Shown piece after piece: positions 9,236-17,757 of a stretch of DNA of 64,000 nt (positions within the stretch are counted from its first letter, which is position 1; the number at the start of each line of letters is the position of its first letter). The translations under genes were made by a program, and so were the position numbers. The notes below the pieces were generated by a model. The model worked only from the letters and a program-made list of their open reading frames with translations, ran no database searches and was not told the DNA's origin. Source of the stretch: Hanleya hanleyi (lineage: Eukaryota; Mollusca; Polyplacophora; Lepidopleurida; Hanleyidae); contig JAVTVY010008073.1 in the NCBI GenBank assembly GCA_036873755.1, positions 124,001 through 188,000 of the forward strand. Direction: 5' to 3'.

Positions 9236-9600
9236 TGGAGTTGTGGGTTGGGTGTGCGGTAGGAATATCATTCTGCGCATGCGCAGACGCAATGCGGAGC
9301 TCTCGTCCAATCAGAAGCGAGTATTTCAAATCCGTCACAGAGCTCTCAGCCAATCAGAAGCGAGTATTTTGACCCGGTGCATTATGGGCCATATCCAAGA
9401 TGGCGGCACGTATGTTCAAGATGGCGGCACATCGGTGTCGAAAACTGGCCATTTCGTCGGGATGAGGTCACCTAGTGTCGAAAACTGGACCTTGTATGGG
9501 TCCTGCTAGACGGTTTGGAGCTAGGGGAGCCCCTAATGGGCCGATGGAGTTGTATGAGGTATCAAAGTGAAGTATATTTCAAGCATGGGTGGGTGCATGT
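9236..9600. promoter_or_regulatory. Composite promoter-like cluster (NRF1, NF-Y, YY1 motifs)
   Basis: Within 180 bp the sequence contains a perfect TGCGCATGCGCA (9,274), two CCAATCAGAAGCGAGTATTT boxes (near 9,309 and 9,353), and two CAAGATGGCGGCAC motifs (near 9,397 and 9,418), the classic YY1 site. A duplicated GTGTCGAAAACTGG follows (near 9,437 and 9,477). This set of motifs is typical of TATA-less housekeeping promoters in animals. No open gene follows directly, so promoter activity is inferred. Confidence 0.5.
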
Positions 9601-10400
9601 AAAAATTTTCCTGAAAAAATACGGAACACGGACTTTATCCTAAATTACGTGAAAATGCCTATATGGGGTATCGGGGGTATAGGACCATCCTGGGAAACCT
9701 ACTTCTCGACATTTGCGGTATAGGTTGTGGGGTCTCGTTTTCTTAGTCTCGTCAAGACAAACATGATAGGAAGTGTCCCGCAGCGAATCGGTGAAATTTT
9801 TGAAAAAGTACGATATAGCTCCATATAGTCCCATACTGGGGGTATAGGATCAATGTTTGTCCCCTGGGAAACGTACTTCTATACATTTGCGGTAGGGTTG
9901 TTTGGATTTGTTTTTCACGTCTCGTCATTTAGAACATGATAGGAAGTGTCCCGGCACGAATCGGTGAAATTTTTGAAAAAGTACGATATAGCCCCATATA
10001 GTCCCATACTGGGGTATAGGATCGATGTTTGTCCCCCTGGGAAACGTACTTCTATACATTTGCGGTAGGGTTGTGGGGTCTCGTTTTCTTAGTCTCGTCA
10101 TTTAGAACATGATAGGAAGTGTCCCGGAGCGAATCGGTGAAATTTTTGAAAAAAGTCACCGAGACCCATATAGACCCATAATGGCCATATAGTCCCATAC
10201 TGAGGGTATAGGATCAATGTTTGGCCCCCTGAGAAATCTACTTCTATACATTTGCGGTAGGGTTGTTTGGATTTGTTTTTCACGTCTCGTCATTTAGAAC
10301 ACGATAGGAAGTGTCCCGGAGCGAATCGGTGAAATTTTTGGAAAAAGTCACCGAGGCCTAGGTAGGCCCATAGACCTATACTGCATGGCTATGGGTGTAT
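9600..10400. repeat. Tandem array B, about 173 bp units
   Basis: Four to five units contain GGTGAAATTTTTGAAAAA (starts near 9,791, 9,964, 10,137 and 10,329), GAAGTGTCCCGGAGCGAATC and CATTTGCGGTAGGGTTG. Spacing is 173, 173 and then 192 bp. I see no transcription-factor motif as strong as those of the neighbouring arrays. Short ORFs here are by-products. Confidence 0.8.
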
Positions 10401-10439
10401 AGGGCCATACGGGGTGGACATGTTGGAGTCTAGGTGAGT

Positions 10440-10960
10440 CCCTAATGGTCCAATGGGGTCGAGTGAGGCCTTATCTTGAAGCTCTCGTGGAGGAGCACTT
10501 GACTACACTAATGGTTCGTCCGTGTTCAATAGTCTGCGCATGCGCAGCCTGGCCCGTATTATAGTAAGTAGGCATTTTGGGGGTATGTGGGTGTGTGTTT
10601 GGGTTAGAGATGGGCTATTCACGGTTCGAATGGGTCGTGTGAGGTATCAATGTGAAGCTTGTGTGGGGTAGTCAGGATGGCGTGTTTTTAAATGCATGTC
10701 GCGTCAATATGCGCATGCGCAGTCTGGCCGTAGTAGAGAAATCAGGCATTTTGGGGGTATGTGGGTGTGTGTTTGGGGTAGAGATGGACCCCTATGGGTC
10801 CGAATGGGTCGTGGAAGGTGTCAAAGTGAAGCTTGTGTGGGTTAGAGTCAGAATGGTGTATTTTTAAGTGCAAGTTGCGTTAATCTGCGCATGCGCAGTT
10901 GGTTGTAGTAAGTAAAGTGGCCATTTTGGGGCAGTACATGAAGGTATTTGGGGTCGAGAT
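10440..10960. repeat. Tandem array C, about 176 bp units with NRF1-type sites
   Basis: Three units carry TGCGCATGCGCA at about 10,535, 10,710 and 10,886 (175-176 bp apart), each followed by a GGCATTTTGGGG or GGCCATTTTGGGG stretch and GGTCCGAATG-like text. The unit length and the flanking TTTTGGGG and GTATTTGGGGT text are shared with array D, so C and D are one family. Confidence 0.8.
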
Positions 10961-11700
10961 GGCTATTCACGGTTCGAATGCGTCCTGGAAGGTGTCATCT
11001 TGTAGCTCTCGGGGTGTAGACCCTGATTTGAGGGCTGTTCACGTCACCTGTGACGTCATCGGTGACGTCATCAGTACGAGTAGTAAGTAAAGTGGGTATT
11101 TTGGGGCAGTGAAAGGAAGGTATTTGGTGTAGAGATGGTCCATCCTTGGTCCGAATGCGTCCCGGGAGGTGTCATTCTGTAGCTCTCGGGGTGTAGACCC
11201 CGATTTGGGGGCTGTTCACAGCATCTGTAACGTCATTGGTGACGTCATCAGTACGAGTAGTAGCGAAAGTGTGTATTTTGGGGCAGTGAAGGAAGGTATT
11301 TGGGGTAGAGATGGACCATCCTTGGTCCGAATGCGTCGTGTGGGGTGTCATTTTGTAGCTCTCGGCGTGCAGACCTCGATTTGAGAGCTGTCCACAGCAT
11401 CTGTGACGTCATTGGTGACGTCATCAGTAGGAGTAGTAGCGAAAGTGTGCATTTTGGGGCAGTGAAGGAAGGTATTTGGGGTAGAGATGCTTCATCCTCA
11501 GTCCGCATGCGTCATGTGGGGTGTCATCTTGTAGTTCTCGGCGTGCAGGCCTCGATTTGAGGGCTGTCCACAGCATCTGTGACGTCATTGGTGACGTCAT
11601 CAGTAGGAGTAGTAGCGAAAGTGGGCATTTTGGGGCAGTGAAGGATGGTATTTGGTGTAGAGATGGATCATCCTTGGTCCGAATGCGTCGTGTGAGGTGT
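10960..11700. repeat. Tandem array D, about 176 bp units with CRE (TGACGTCA) doublets
   Basis: Four to five units are spaced 176-177 bp. Each carries two consensus CREB/ATF sites, TGACGTCA, 12 bp apart: 11,051 and 11,063; one site at 11,240 (its partner is mutated to TAACGTCA); 11,404 and 11,416; 11,580 and 11,592. The rest of the unit (GTAGCTCTCGG, TTTTGGGGCAGTGAAGGAAG, GTCCGAATGCGTC) is well conserved. The doublet sits where array C has its NRF1 site. Confidence 0.85.
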
Positions 11701-11944
11701 CATCTTGTAGCAACGCTCACCAACGCCATTCTTAATGCTTCAACGCCCAGGTGAAATAGCTCAGAAGCTCTGATATTCCATGGAATTGTCACTAATTCTT
11801 CGAAATGCAGTGACGCCCGTCGACGCCCGTCGTTACACCTTAACGCTCTAACATAACACCATGATATAGACCGGACAGAGAACAACAACAGCAACAACAA
11901 CAAGGATCACACATGAGACAACAACAACAACAAGAAGTTTTTTT
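11700..11944. other. Spacer with AAC/CAA microsatellite
   Basis: No gene is visible. It contains several AACGC repeats (11,710-11,860), a duplicated GACGCCCGTCG near 11,811-11,830, and a CAACAA-rich microsatellite at 11,882-11,937. Confidence 0.5.
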
Positions 11945-12010
11945 TCATATAGTTTATTCTCCCCAATGTTACATCATACCCACGTTGGGGGAGCCGCGTT
12001 GGGTATATTT
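11945..12010 (-). terminator. Poly(A)-signal/hairpin module downstream of zinc-finger gene A (left)
   Basis: Read on the minus strand this block contains AATAAACTATATGA preceded by a GC hairpin (CCCAACGCGGCTCCCCCAAC type) and AACATTGGGG. The same module recurs at 13,415-13,475, 14,765-14,825 and 17,485-17,545, each time at a gene boundary and in the right orientation for 3'-end formation of the upstream gene. Confidence 0.5.
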
Positions 12011-12058
12011 ACAATTCAAGAATATTCTTGTCCAATCAGAGGCCACCATTTGCATCTG

Positions 12059-13201
12059 TCATATTCGTTCCTGTCCGTTAGATGTATTCTCGGCTGCTCT
12101 TGTCCAATCAGAAGTCGCCATTTCAGAAAGTTCCATCTTCGGCCATGTTCGCTCTGAACCGTTTGTTCTAATCGTCATCGGACAGGCCAGGATACCGTTG
12201 AGGAAACATATCCTCAGATAGTTGTTTGCGCCTTTCTGAGTATCTATCAGTGCATGGGTGAATACTTTCATCCGATCGGGGTGGTGGGTCAGTTTAACCA
12301 CGAAGAACGTAACATTGGTGACCCTCTCCACTATCCACTTGGTGTTGGGACGCTGTTCATAGGCCCATTCTAAGGGATCCACAGTGTCCAGTTGGGTCAG
12401 CATCGTCTCTAGCGACGCCCGATTGGTGATTGTGAAAGGATGGTCGTACACTGGGTTGATGGCACTGGAATAGAAATAACACAATTCACGCGTCATCTTA
12501 TGGCATAAGATGTACCCAAATGCTACATTTAATGTGAAGGATGTAGGTTGGTCATTGAAGATGGCTTCCACGTAGCTGCGTAGACGGGCGAGGTCGGTCA
12601 GTCGGAAATTGTACAAGTCCAATATAGGGCGATGACGGTGGAAGCAGTGTCGGATCATGGACCAATTGCGTCGATATATCTCACTCACTGGATGATCTTC
12701 GGATAAGAGATCGCTGGGAACATCCACCGCATCTTCCAGAAAATGTTCGTTGTTGTCAGGCGTATGACTGAAAACAGTAATGCTAGGAACCGGCCGGATA
12801 TCTAGGCTCTTCTGAGCTGTGGGTATAGGCGCGCTCTCCGCGATCGCATCACCAGTGGCATTCTTCTCCCCGGGTTCATCTTCAGTGGATCTGTCCCTCC
12901 CGGGTGCCTCTTTAGTGGAAAGTTGTCCCTCATGCCATGGTGACGGACCATGAATCAAACGCTCATGCCGTTTTAACTGACTGGGTCGTCTGAAGAGTTG
13001 ACCACATTCTTCGCATGGACGCTTGGATGGCCCATGAATTGAACGTTCATGGCGCTGTAAATGATCTGGGCGCTGAAACGACGGTGTAGGCCTACATATC
13101 GTACAGCTATACCGGGCGGTTCCATCGTGCTTGGTAGCCTCATGGCGGCGCAAGTCGTGCCGGCGAGTGAATGATTTCGAGCACGTAGTACAAGTGAACA
13201 T
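12059..13201 (-). CDS. C2H2 zinc-finger protein with Maverick PolB N-terminal-like domain, copy A-left
   Basis: This is the most complete of four related genes. I choose the Met at 13,201 (MFTCTTCSKSF), giving 380 residues; the upstream in-frame Met at 13,282 lies beyond the TATA box at 13,245-13,252 and is unlikely to be used. Three C2H2 fingers occupy residues about 4-25, 32-55 and 62-84. An acidic, Pro/Ser-rich linker follows, then a conserved region with HWSM-like RRNWSMIRHCFHRHRP, LYNFRLTDLARLRSYVEAIF, NVAFGYILCHKM, CYFYSSAINPVY and TKWIVERVTNVTFFVVKL. I relate this region, from family knowledge, to the segment between the zinc fingers and the polymerase in Maverick DNA polymerase B proteins. 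No polymerase motifs follow; the ending after about residue 320 is unlike the family. DNA binding is likely; its role is unknown. Confidence 0.65.
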   Translation of the reverse strand: MFTCTTCSKSFTRRHDLRRHEATKHDGTARYSCTICRPTPSFQRPDHLQRHERSIHGPSKRPCEECGQLFRRPSQLKRHERLIHGPSPWHEGQLSTKEAPGRDRSTEDEPGEKNATGDAIAESAPIPTAQKSLDIRPVPSITVFSHTPDNNEHFLEDAVDVPSDLLSEDHPVSEIYRRNWSMIRHCFHRHRPILDLYNFRLTDLARLRSYVEAIFNDQPTSFTLNVAFGYILCHKMTRELCYFYSSAINPVYDHPFTITNRASLETMLTQLDTVDPLEWAYEQRPNTKWIVERVTNVTFFVVKLTHHPDRMKVFTHALIDTQKGANNYLRICFLNGILACPMTIRTNGSERTWPKMELSEMATSDWTRAAENTSNGQERI

Positions 13202-13300
13202 CTTGGTGGTTGACAGTGTCTGATGAAACGGCCAGGCCGTTTCCTTTTTATAGCAAGCTAGCTGTTGATCTATTTTTAGCACAATCAGTTCTAAACTAGT
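13202..13300 (-). promoter_or_regulatory. Conserved core promoter of copy A-left
   Basis: The minus strand reads TGTGCTAAAAATAGATCAAC, AGCTAGCTTGC and then TATAAAAAGGAAACGG (TATA box at 13,245-13,252), about 45 bp before the start codon, followed by GTTTCATCAGACACTGTCAA. The same block precedes all four gene copies, with copy B-left partly eroded. Confidence 0.6.
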
Positions 13301-13414
13301 GGAAAACCCCTATCACCTCTAGCCAAAAGGGCTAATATCGGTCCCCGGGCTTATTGGGATCTGCCTATCAAGTCAATGGGGTGATGTGAATAACAACAAG
13401 TTCAGCAATGTTCA

Positions 13415-13475
13415 TACAGTTTATTATCCCCAATGTTACATCATGCCCAGGCTGGGGAGCCGCCCTGGGTATGTT
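13415..13475 (-). terminator. Poly(A)-signal/hairpin module downstream of copy B-left
   Basis: The minus-strand reading contains the hairpin CCCAGGGCGGCTCCCCAGCC followed by AACATTGGGGATAATAAACTG, with a canonical-like AATAAA. It lies about 150 bp beyond the end of copy B-left and before the promoter of copy A-left. Confidence 0.5.
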
Positions 13476-13624
13476 TAGTATGTTCACAGCAAAACAAATT
13501 GAAATATCAAACACCATGTTTTATTATTTAACGCACCGTCACATTAGGTACAAGTGTTTACTGAGCTCAAGTCAATGATCAGCATGTAGACATAGAGAGT
13601 ATGTACGGCATGTTATGGTATTCA

Positions 13625-14563
13625 TCAGTGCACGAGTGACGCATTCAACCGATGGTAGTGGTGGATCAGCTTGGTAAGGAAAAACGTAACATCGGTCACC
13701 CTCTTCACTGCCCACGTGGTGTTGGGTCGTTGTTGTTGGGCCCATCCCAAGACATCCAATTGTTCCACTTGGTCCAGCATCATCTCTAGTGACCTCCGCT
13801 TAATGATGGTAAACGGTTGGTCGTACACTGGGTTGATGGCACTGGAATAGAAATAGCGCAATTCACCCGTCATCTTATGGCATAAGATGTACCCAAATGC
13901 TACATTTAATGTGAAGGCCGTGGGTTGGTCATTGAAGATGGTTTCCACGTAGCTGCGTAGACGGGTGAGGTTGGTCAGTGGGAAATTGTAGATATCTTGA
14001 ATAGGGCGATGACGGTGGAAACAGTGCCGTGTCATGGACCAATGGCGCCGAGAGATGTCACTCTCTGGGTGATCTTCGGGTAAGAGATCGCTAGGAACAT
14101 TTATGGGCTCGTCCAGAAAATGTTCGATGTATGACGTATGACTCGAAACCGTAACGGTGGGATCCGGCCGGAAATCCAGGCTCTTCTCAACTGTGGGTAT
14201 AGGCATCGCATCACCAGTGGCGTTCGTCTTCCCGGGCTTATCTTCAGTGGGTCTGACCTTCCGCGGCTCCTCTTCAGTAGGAAGTTGTCGCCAAAACCGT
14301 GGTGACGGACCATGGATCAAACGCTGATGCCGTTTTAACTGACTGCGTCGTTTGAAGAGTTGACCACAATCATACCGTGTTCATTAACGTCACTCCGACC
14401 TGGGAATGGAGCATTCACTGGCACGGTAAAAACATCTTCCAATTAATGACCGTGCGCAGGTTATACAAGTATACAGTCCATCGTTGTGGGTGGAGGTCTC
14501 GTGGCGTCGTAAATTATCTAGACGAGTAAACTGCTTCTGGCAAGTTGTGCAAAAAGTGAACAT
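13625..14563 (-). pseudogene. C2H2 zinc finger/PolB N-terminal-like gene, copy B-left, frameshifted
   Basis: The start codon at 14,561-14,563 follows the shared promoter. Finger 1 is present. The reading is broken in finger 2 (about 14,360-14,480) by an insertion or rearrangement, after which the frame is open from 14,320 to 13,625. That frame contains the linker and the conserved region with IYNFPLTNLTRLRSYVETIF, NVAFGYILCHKM, RYFYSSAINPVY and VTDVTFFLTKLIHH. The ending LNASLVH is the same in the right-hand copy. Comparison with copy A shows a one-base deletion just before this stop, so B-type genes are shorter than A. Probably not functional. Confidence 0.6.
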
Positions 14564-14660
14564 CTTGGTGGTTGACAGTGTCTGATGAAACAGCCCAGAG
14601 GCCTTGCTTCCCTTTTATAGCACGCTAGCTGGTGATCTATTCTAGCTGAGGAAAACCTAT
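14564..14660 (-). promoter_or_regulatory. Core promoter of copy B-left
   Basis: The TATA box at 14,612-14,619 reads TATAAAAG on the minus strand, about 50 bp from the start codon, with AGATCACCAGCTAGCGTGC just upstream. The usual TGTGCTAAAAAT element is partly lost. Confidence 0.5.
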
Positions 14661-15059
14661 CACCTCTAGCCAAAAGGGCTAATATCCGGTCCCAGGCTTA
14701 TTGGGACCTGCCTATCAAGTCAATGGGGTGATGTGAATAACAACAAGTTCAGCAATGTTCATACAGTTTATTATCCCCAATGTTACATCATACCCAGGCT
14801 GGGGGAGCCGCCCTGGGTGTGTTTAGTATGTTCACAGAGCTCGGAAGTGACATTTGCATATGACCTCTGCGAGGTCACTTCCGCTTCCGTTCACATGACC
14901 GGAACTGACCTTTTGACCCCGGCGCGCGCGCGGTGTAAAGGTTTCCAATGTCACTTCCGAGCTCTGAGCTCCACAGGCTTTGAGGTGCCCAAAGAGACAC
15001 GGAGATTACCGAAGATGTCACGGCTCGGCCCTCGACTTGGGGATAGTTGAACTGAGTGT
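14661..15059. other. Central spacer of the palindrome with a small fold-back element
   Basis: This is the asymmetric centre between the two arms. It contains another poly(A)/hairpin module (14,765-14,825, minus orientation) and a 132 bp element at 14,835-14,966. The latter has 20-bp perfect inverted ends (CAGAGCTCGGAAGTGACATT) and an interior with TGACCTCTGCGAGGTCA and a CGCGCGCGCG run. A related block (CACTTCCGGTTCTGGTCACG and ACCGGAAGTGACCTTTGACC) is found at 19,698-19,743. No gene. Confidence 0.55.
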
Positions 15060-15140
15060 GCTAAAAATAGATCACCAGCTAGCGTGCTATAAAAGGGAAG
15101 CGGCCTGGCCGTTTCATCAGACACTCTGTCAACCACCAAG
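15060..15140 (+). promoter_or_regulatory. Core promoter of copy B-right
   Basis: GTGCTAAAAATAGATCACC is followed by AGCTAGCGTGC and the TATA box TATAAAAG at 15,088-15,095, then GGCCTGGCCGTTTCATCAG and CTGTCAACCACCAAG up to the start codon at 15,141. The spacing matches the other copies. Confidence 0.6.
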
Positions 15141-15945
15141 ATGTTCACTTGCACAACATGCCAGAAGCAGTTTACTCGTCTAGATAATTTACGACGCCAC
15201 GAGGCCTCCACCCACAACGATGGACTGTATACTTGTATAACCTGCGCACGGTCATTTAATCGGGAGGATGCTTTACTGCGCCACGAACGCTCATTCCACG
15301 AGGGCGCGACGGAACAATGTAAGGATTGTGGTCAACTCTTCAAACGACGCAGTCAGTTGAAACGGCATCAGCGTTTGATCCATGGTCCGTCACCACGGTT
15401 TTGGCGACAACTTCCTACTGAAGAGGAGCCGCGGAAGATCAGACCCACTGAAGATAAGCCCGGGAAGACGAACGCCACTGGTGATGCGATGACGGAGAGC
15501 CCGCCTATACCCACAGTTCAGAAGAGCCTGGATTTCCAGCCGGACCCCACCGTTACGATTTCGAGTCATACGCCATACATCGAACATTTTCTGGACGAGC
15601 CCATAAATGTCCCTAGCGATCTCTTACAGGACAACCATCCAGTGAGTGACATCGATCGGCGCCATTGGTCCATGACACGGCACTGTTTCCACCGTCATCG
15701 CCCTATTCAAGATATCTACAATTTCCCACTGACTAACCTCACCCGTCTACGCAGCTACGTGGAAACCATCTTCAATGACCAACCTACGGCCTTCACATTA
15801 AATGTAGCATTTGGGTACATCTTATGCCATAAGATGACGGGTGAATTGCGCTATTTCTATTCCAGTGCCATCAACCCAGTGTACGACCAACCGTTTACCA
15901 TCATTAACCGGAGGTCACTAGAGATGATGCTGGACCAAGTGGAAC
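15141..15945 (+). pseudogene. C2H2 zinc finger/PolB N-terminal-like gene, copy B-right, 5' part cut by a LINE
   Basis: This copy has all three fingers intact (starting at CTTCQKQF, CITCARSF and CKDCGQLF), the linker, and the conserved region down to RRSLEMMLDQVE. It is then interrupted by the LINE at about 15,946, where the reading adds a few foreign residues and stops at 15,959. The remaining 3' part resumes at 17,194-17,331. Except for the insertion it is the best-preserved B-type copy, which indicates a recent LINE insertion. Confidence 0.65.
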
Positions 15946-17157
15946 CGGCACTGGTATGAAAAAGGAGTGAAATGCGTCATGGATCTTATCAATATTGAGA
16001 AAGAGAACACACCCTACTTCTCCCTGGAAGAATTTATCGATATTTATAACATTAAAACAAATTTTCTGGAATACCATGGAGTAATTTCGGCAATCGAATC
16101 AATGAAAAAAAGATTAATAACCGATGTAAAAACAAAAATTACTAGTGTACGACCGTATGTTCCATTTGATCTACACATCCTTTCAAAATCATGCAAAGGT
16201 AGTAAAGATATGTATAATGTTCTTATATCCAAGTCTACAAGACCCAGTTCACAAGTTAGATGGGAATCGATAATGAATATACAGGAAATTAAATGGAACG
16301 AGGTTTATCAACTCCCATTCAAAACCACCTGCTGCTCAGTGTTACAATACTTACAATTTCGTATTAACAACAGAATACTGGCAACAAACTGCTATCTGAA
16401 AAAAATTGGCATTCAAGATAATGACTTATGTTCCTTTTGTAGTGACCATCTTGAAACTATAGAGCACGTCTTTTGGGACTGCGAGAAGATCCGCCGTCTT
16501 TGGTGGGACATCGAGGCATGGTTACATACCACAACAAACTTGCCGATCGCATTGACGGCAAAAAATATTATATTCGGAGAAACTATGACAACAGACTTTT
16601 CAAAAATACTCAATCTCATTATACTCGTCACTAAACGCTATATTTACAAATCTAAATTTGAAAGACAGTCTGTTTCCATTTTGGCAATTCAAAACATCAT
16701 AACTCAGCGGTACTCTATAGAAAAATATATCTCGATGAAAAAGTCAAATCTTCAGAAGTTCAACCTTCTATGGGAACCATGGCTCCATGCCGTCACCAAA
16801 GCAGAAAATGATTCTGATGAAAACGGTTAACAGGAATAATTGTATAAATGTTCAATTGTCTCTTATTGTTACACCCCTACCGTACTGGTATATAGTAAAA
16901 TCTGTGTGTGCCTATATATGTATACTATATGTACTACTATGTCAACCTGTCAAGTAATCCAAAGAAGTTATATTGCATTGGAGAGTGAGGAGTTATGATA
17001 TCAATATATGTATATATGTATGTATGTGCGTGCGTGTGTGTGTGTGTGATCGTCCTTATAATAATGCCAAATAACAACTTATATTCGATTTGTTCATTGT
17101 ATGTCATTCTACTTGTATGTATTATGTGGCAATTTAATGGCAATAAAAATATATGAA

Positions 17158-17193
<36 letters not shown>
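15946..17193 (+). mobile_element. 5'-truncated LINE (non-LTR retrotransposon) inserted in copy B-right
   Basis: The insert has a single open frame (15,967-16,830) encoding the C-terminal part of a LINE ORF2. Landmarks are the region after the reverse transcriptase with VLQYLQFRINNRILATN and a zf-RVT zinc motif, CSFCSDHLETIEHVFWDC, followed by RRLWWDIEAW. This architecture belongs to L1/Tx1- and related-clade LINEs. A 330 bp 3' UTR with TG and TATG repeats follows, then a 33-base A tail (17,161-17,193). The gene sequence on either side is continuous (GTGGAA to CAATTGG) and no long target duplication is visible. The catalytic reverse transcriptase part is absent. Confidence 0.85.
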
Positions 17194-17194
<1 letters not shown>

Positions 17195-17331
17195 AATTGG
17201 ATGTCTTGGGATGGGCCCAACAACAACGACCCAACACCACGTGGGCAGTGAAGAGGGTGACCAATGTTACGTTTTTCCTTACCAAGCTGATCCACCACTG
17301 CCATCGGTTGAATGCGTCACTCGTGCACTGA
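17194..17331 (+). pseudogene. Copy B-right, 3' part after the LINE
   Basis: The last 46 codons of the B-type gene continue here in one frame: QLDVLGWAQQQRPNTTWAVK, TNVTFFLTKLIHH and the same LNASLVH ending as copy B-left. They are identical in layout to 13,762-13,625 read in reverse. Confidence 0.65.
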
Positions 17332-17484
17332 TGAATACCATAACATGCCGTACATACTCTCTATGTCTACATGCTGATCATTGACTTGAGCTCAGTAAAC
17401 ACTTGTACCTAATGTGACGGTGCGTTAAATAATAAAACATGGTGTTTGATATTTCAATTTGTTTTGCTGTGAACATACTAAACA

Positions 17485-17545
17485 TACCCAGGGCGGCTCC
17501 CCCAGCCTGGGTATGATGTAACATTGGGGATAATAAACTGTATGA
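17485..17545 (+). terminator. Poly(A)-signal/hairpin module downstream of copy B-right
   Basis: CCCAGGGCGGCTCCCCCAGC, CTGGG and AACATTGGGGATAATAAACT lie about 170 bp beyond the stop of copy B-right, mirroring the left arm. Confidence 0.5.
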
Positions 17546-17659
17546 ACATTGCTGAACTTGTTGTTATTCACATCACCCCATTGACTTGATAGGCAGATCC
17601 CAATAAGCCCGGGGACCGATATTAGCCCTTTTGGCTAGAGGTGATAGGGGTTTTCCCCT

Positions 17660-17757
17660 AGTTTAGAACTGATTGTGCTAAAAATAGATCAACAGCTAGC
17701 TTGCTATAAAAAGGAAACGGCCTGGCCGTTTCATCAGACACTCTGTCAACCACCAAG
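17660..17757 (+). promoter_or_regulatory. Core promoter of copy A-right
   Basis: TGTGCTAAAAATAGATCAAC and AGCTAGCTTGC precede the TATA box TATAAAAA at 17,705-17,712, 53 bp before the start codon. It is nearly identical to the left-arm promoter. Confidence 0.6.

Noticed and set aside
8418..11700. Spaced repeats as a CRISPR array
   Set aside because: Units are 150-176 bp head-to-tail satellites without short direct repeats and unique spacers, in a eukaryotic context.
11169..11754. Recurring 71-77 codon frames in array D
   Set aside because: They recur every 176 bp as repeat by-products without start context or family.
13202..13282. Upstream Met extending zinc-finger copy A-left by 27 codons
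   Set aside because: The extension would run through the TATA box and promoter shared by all copies.
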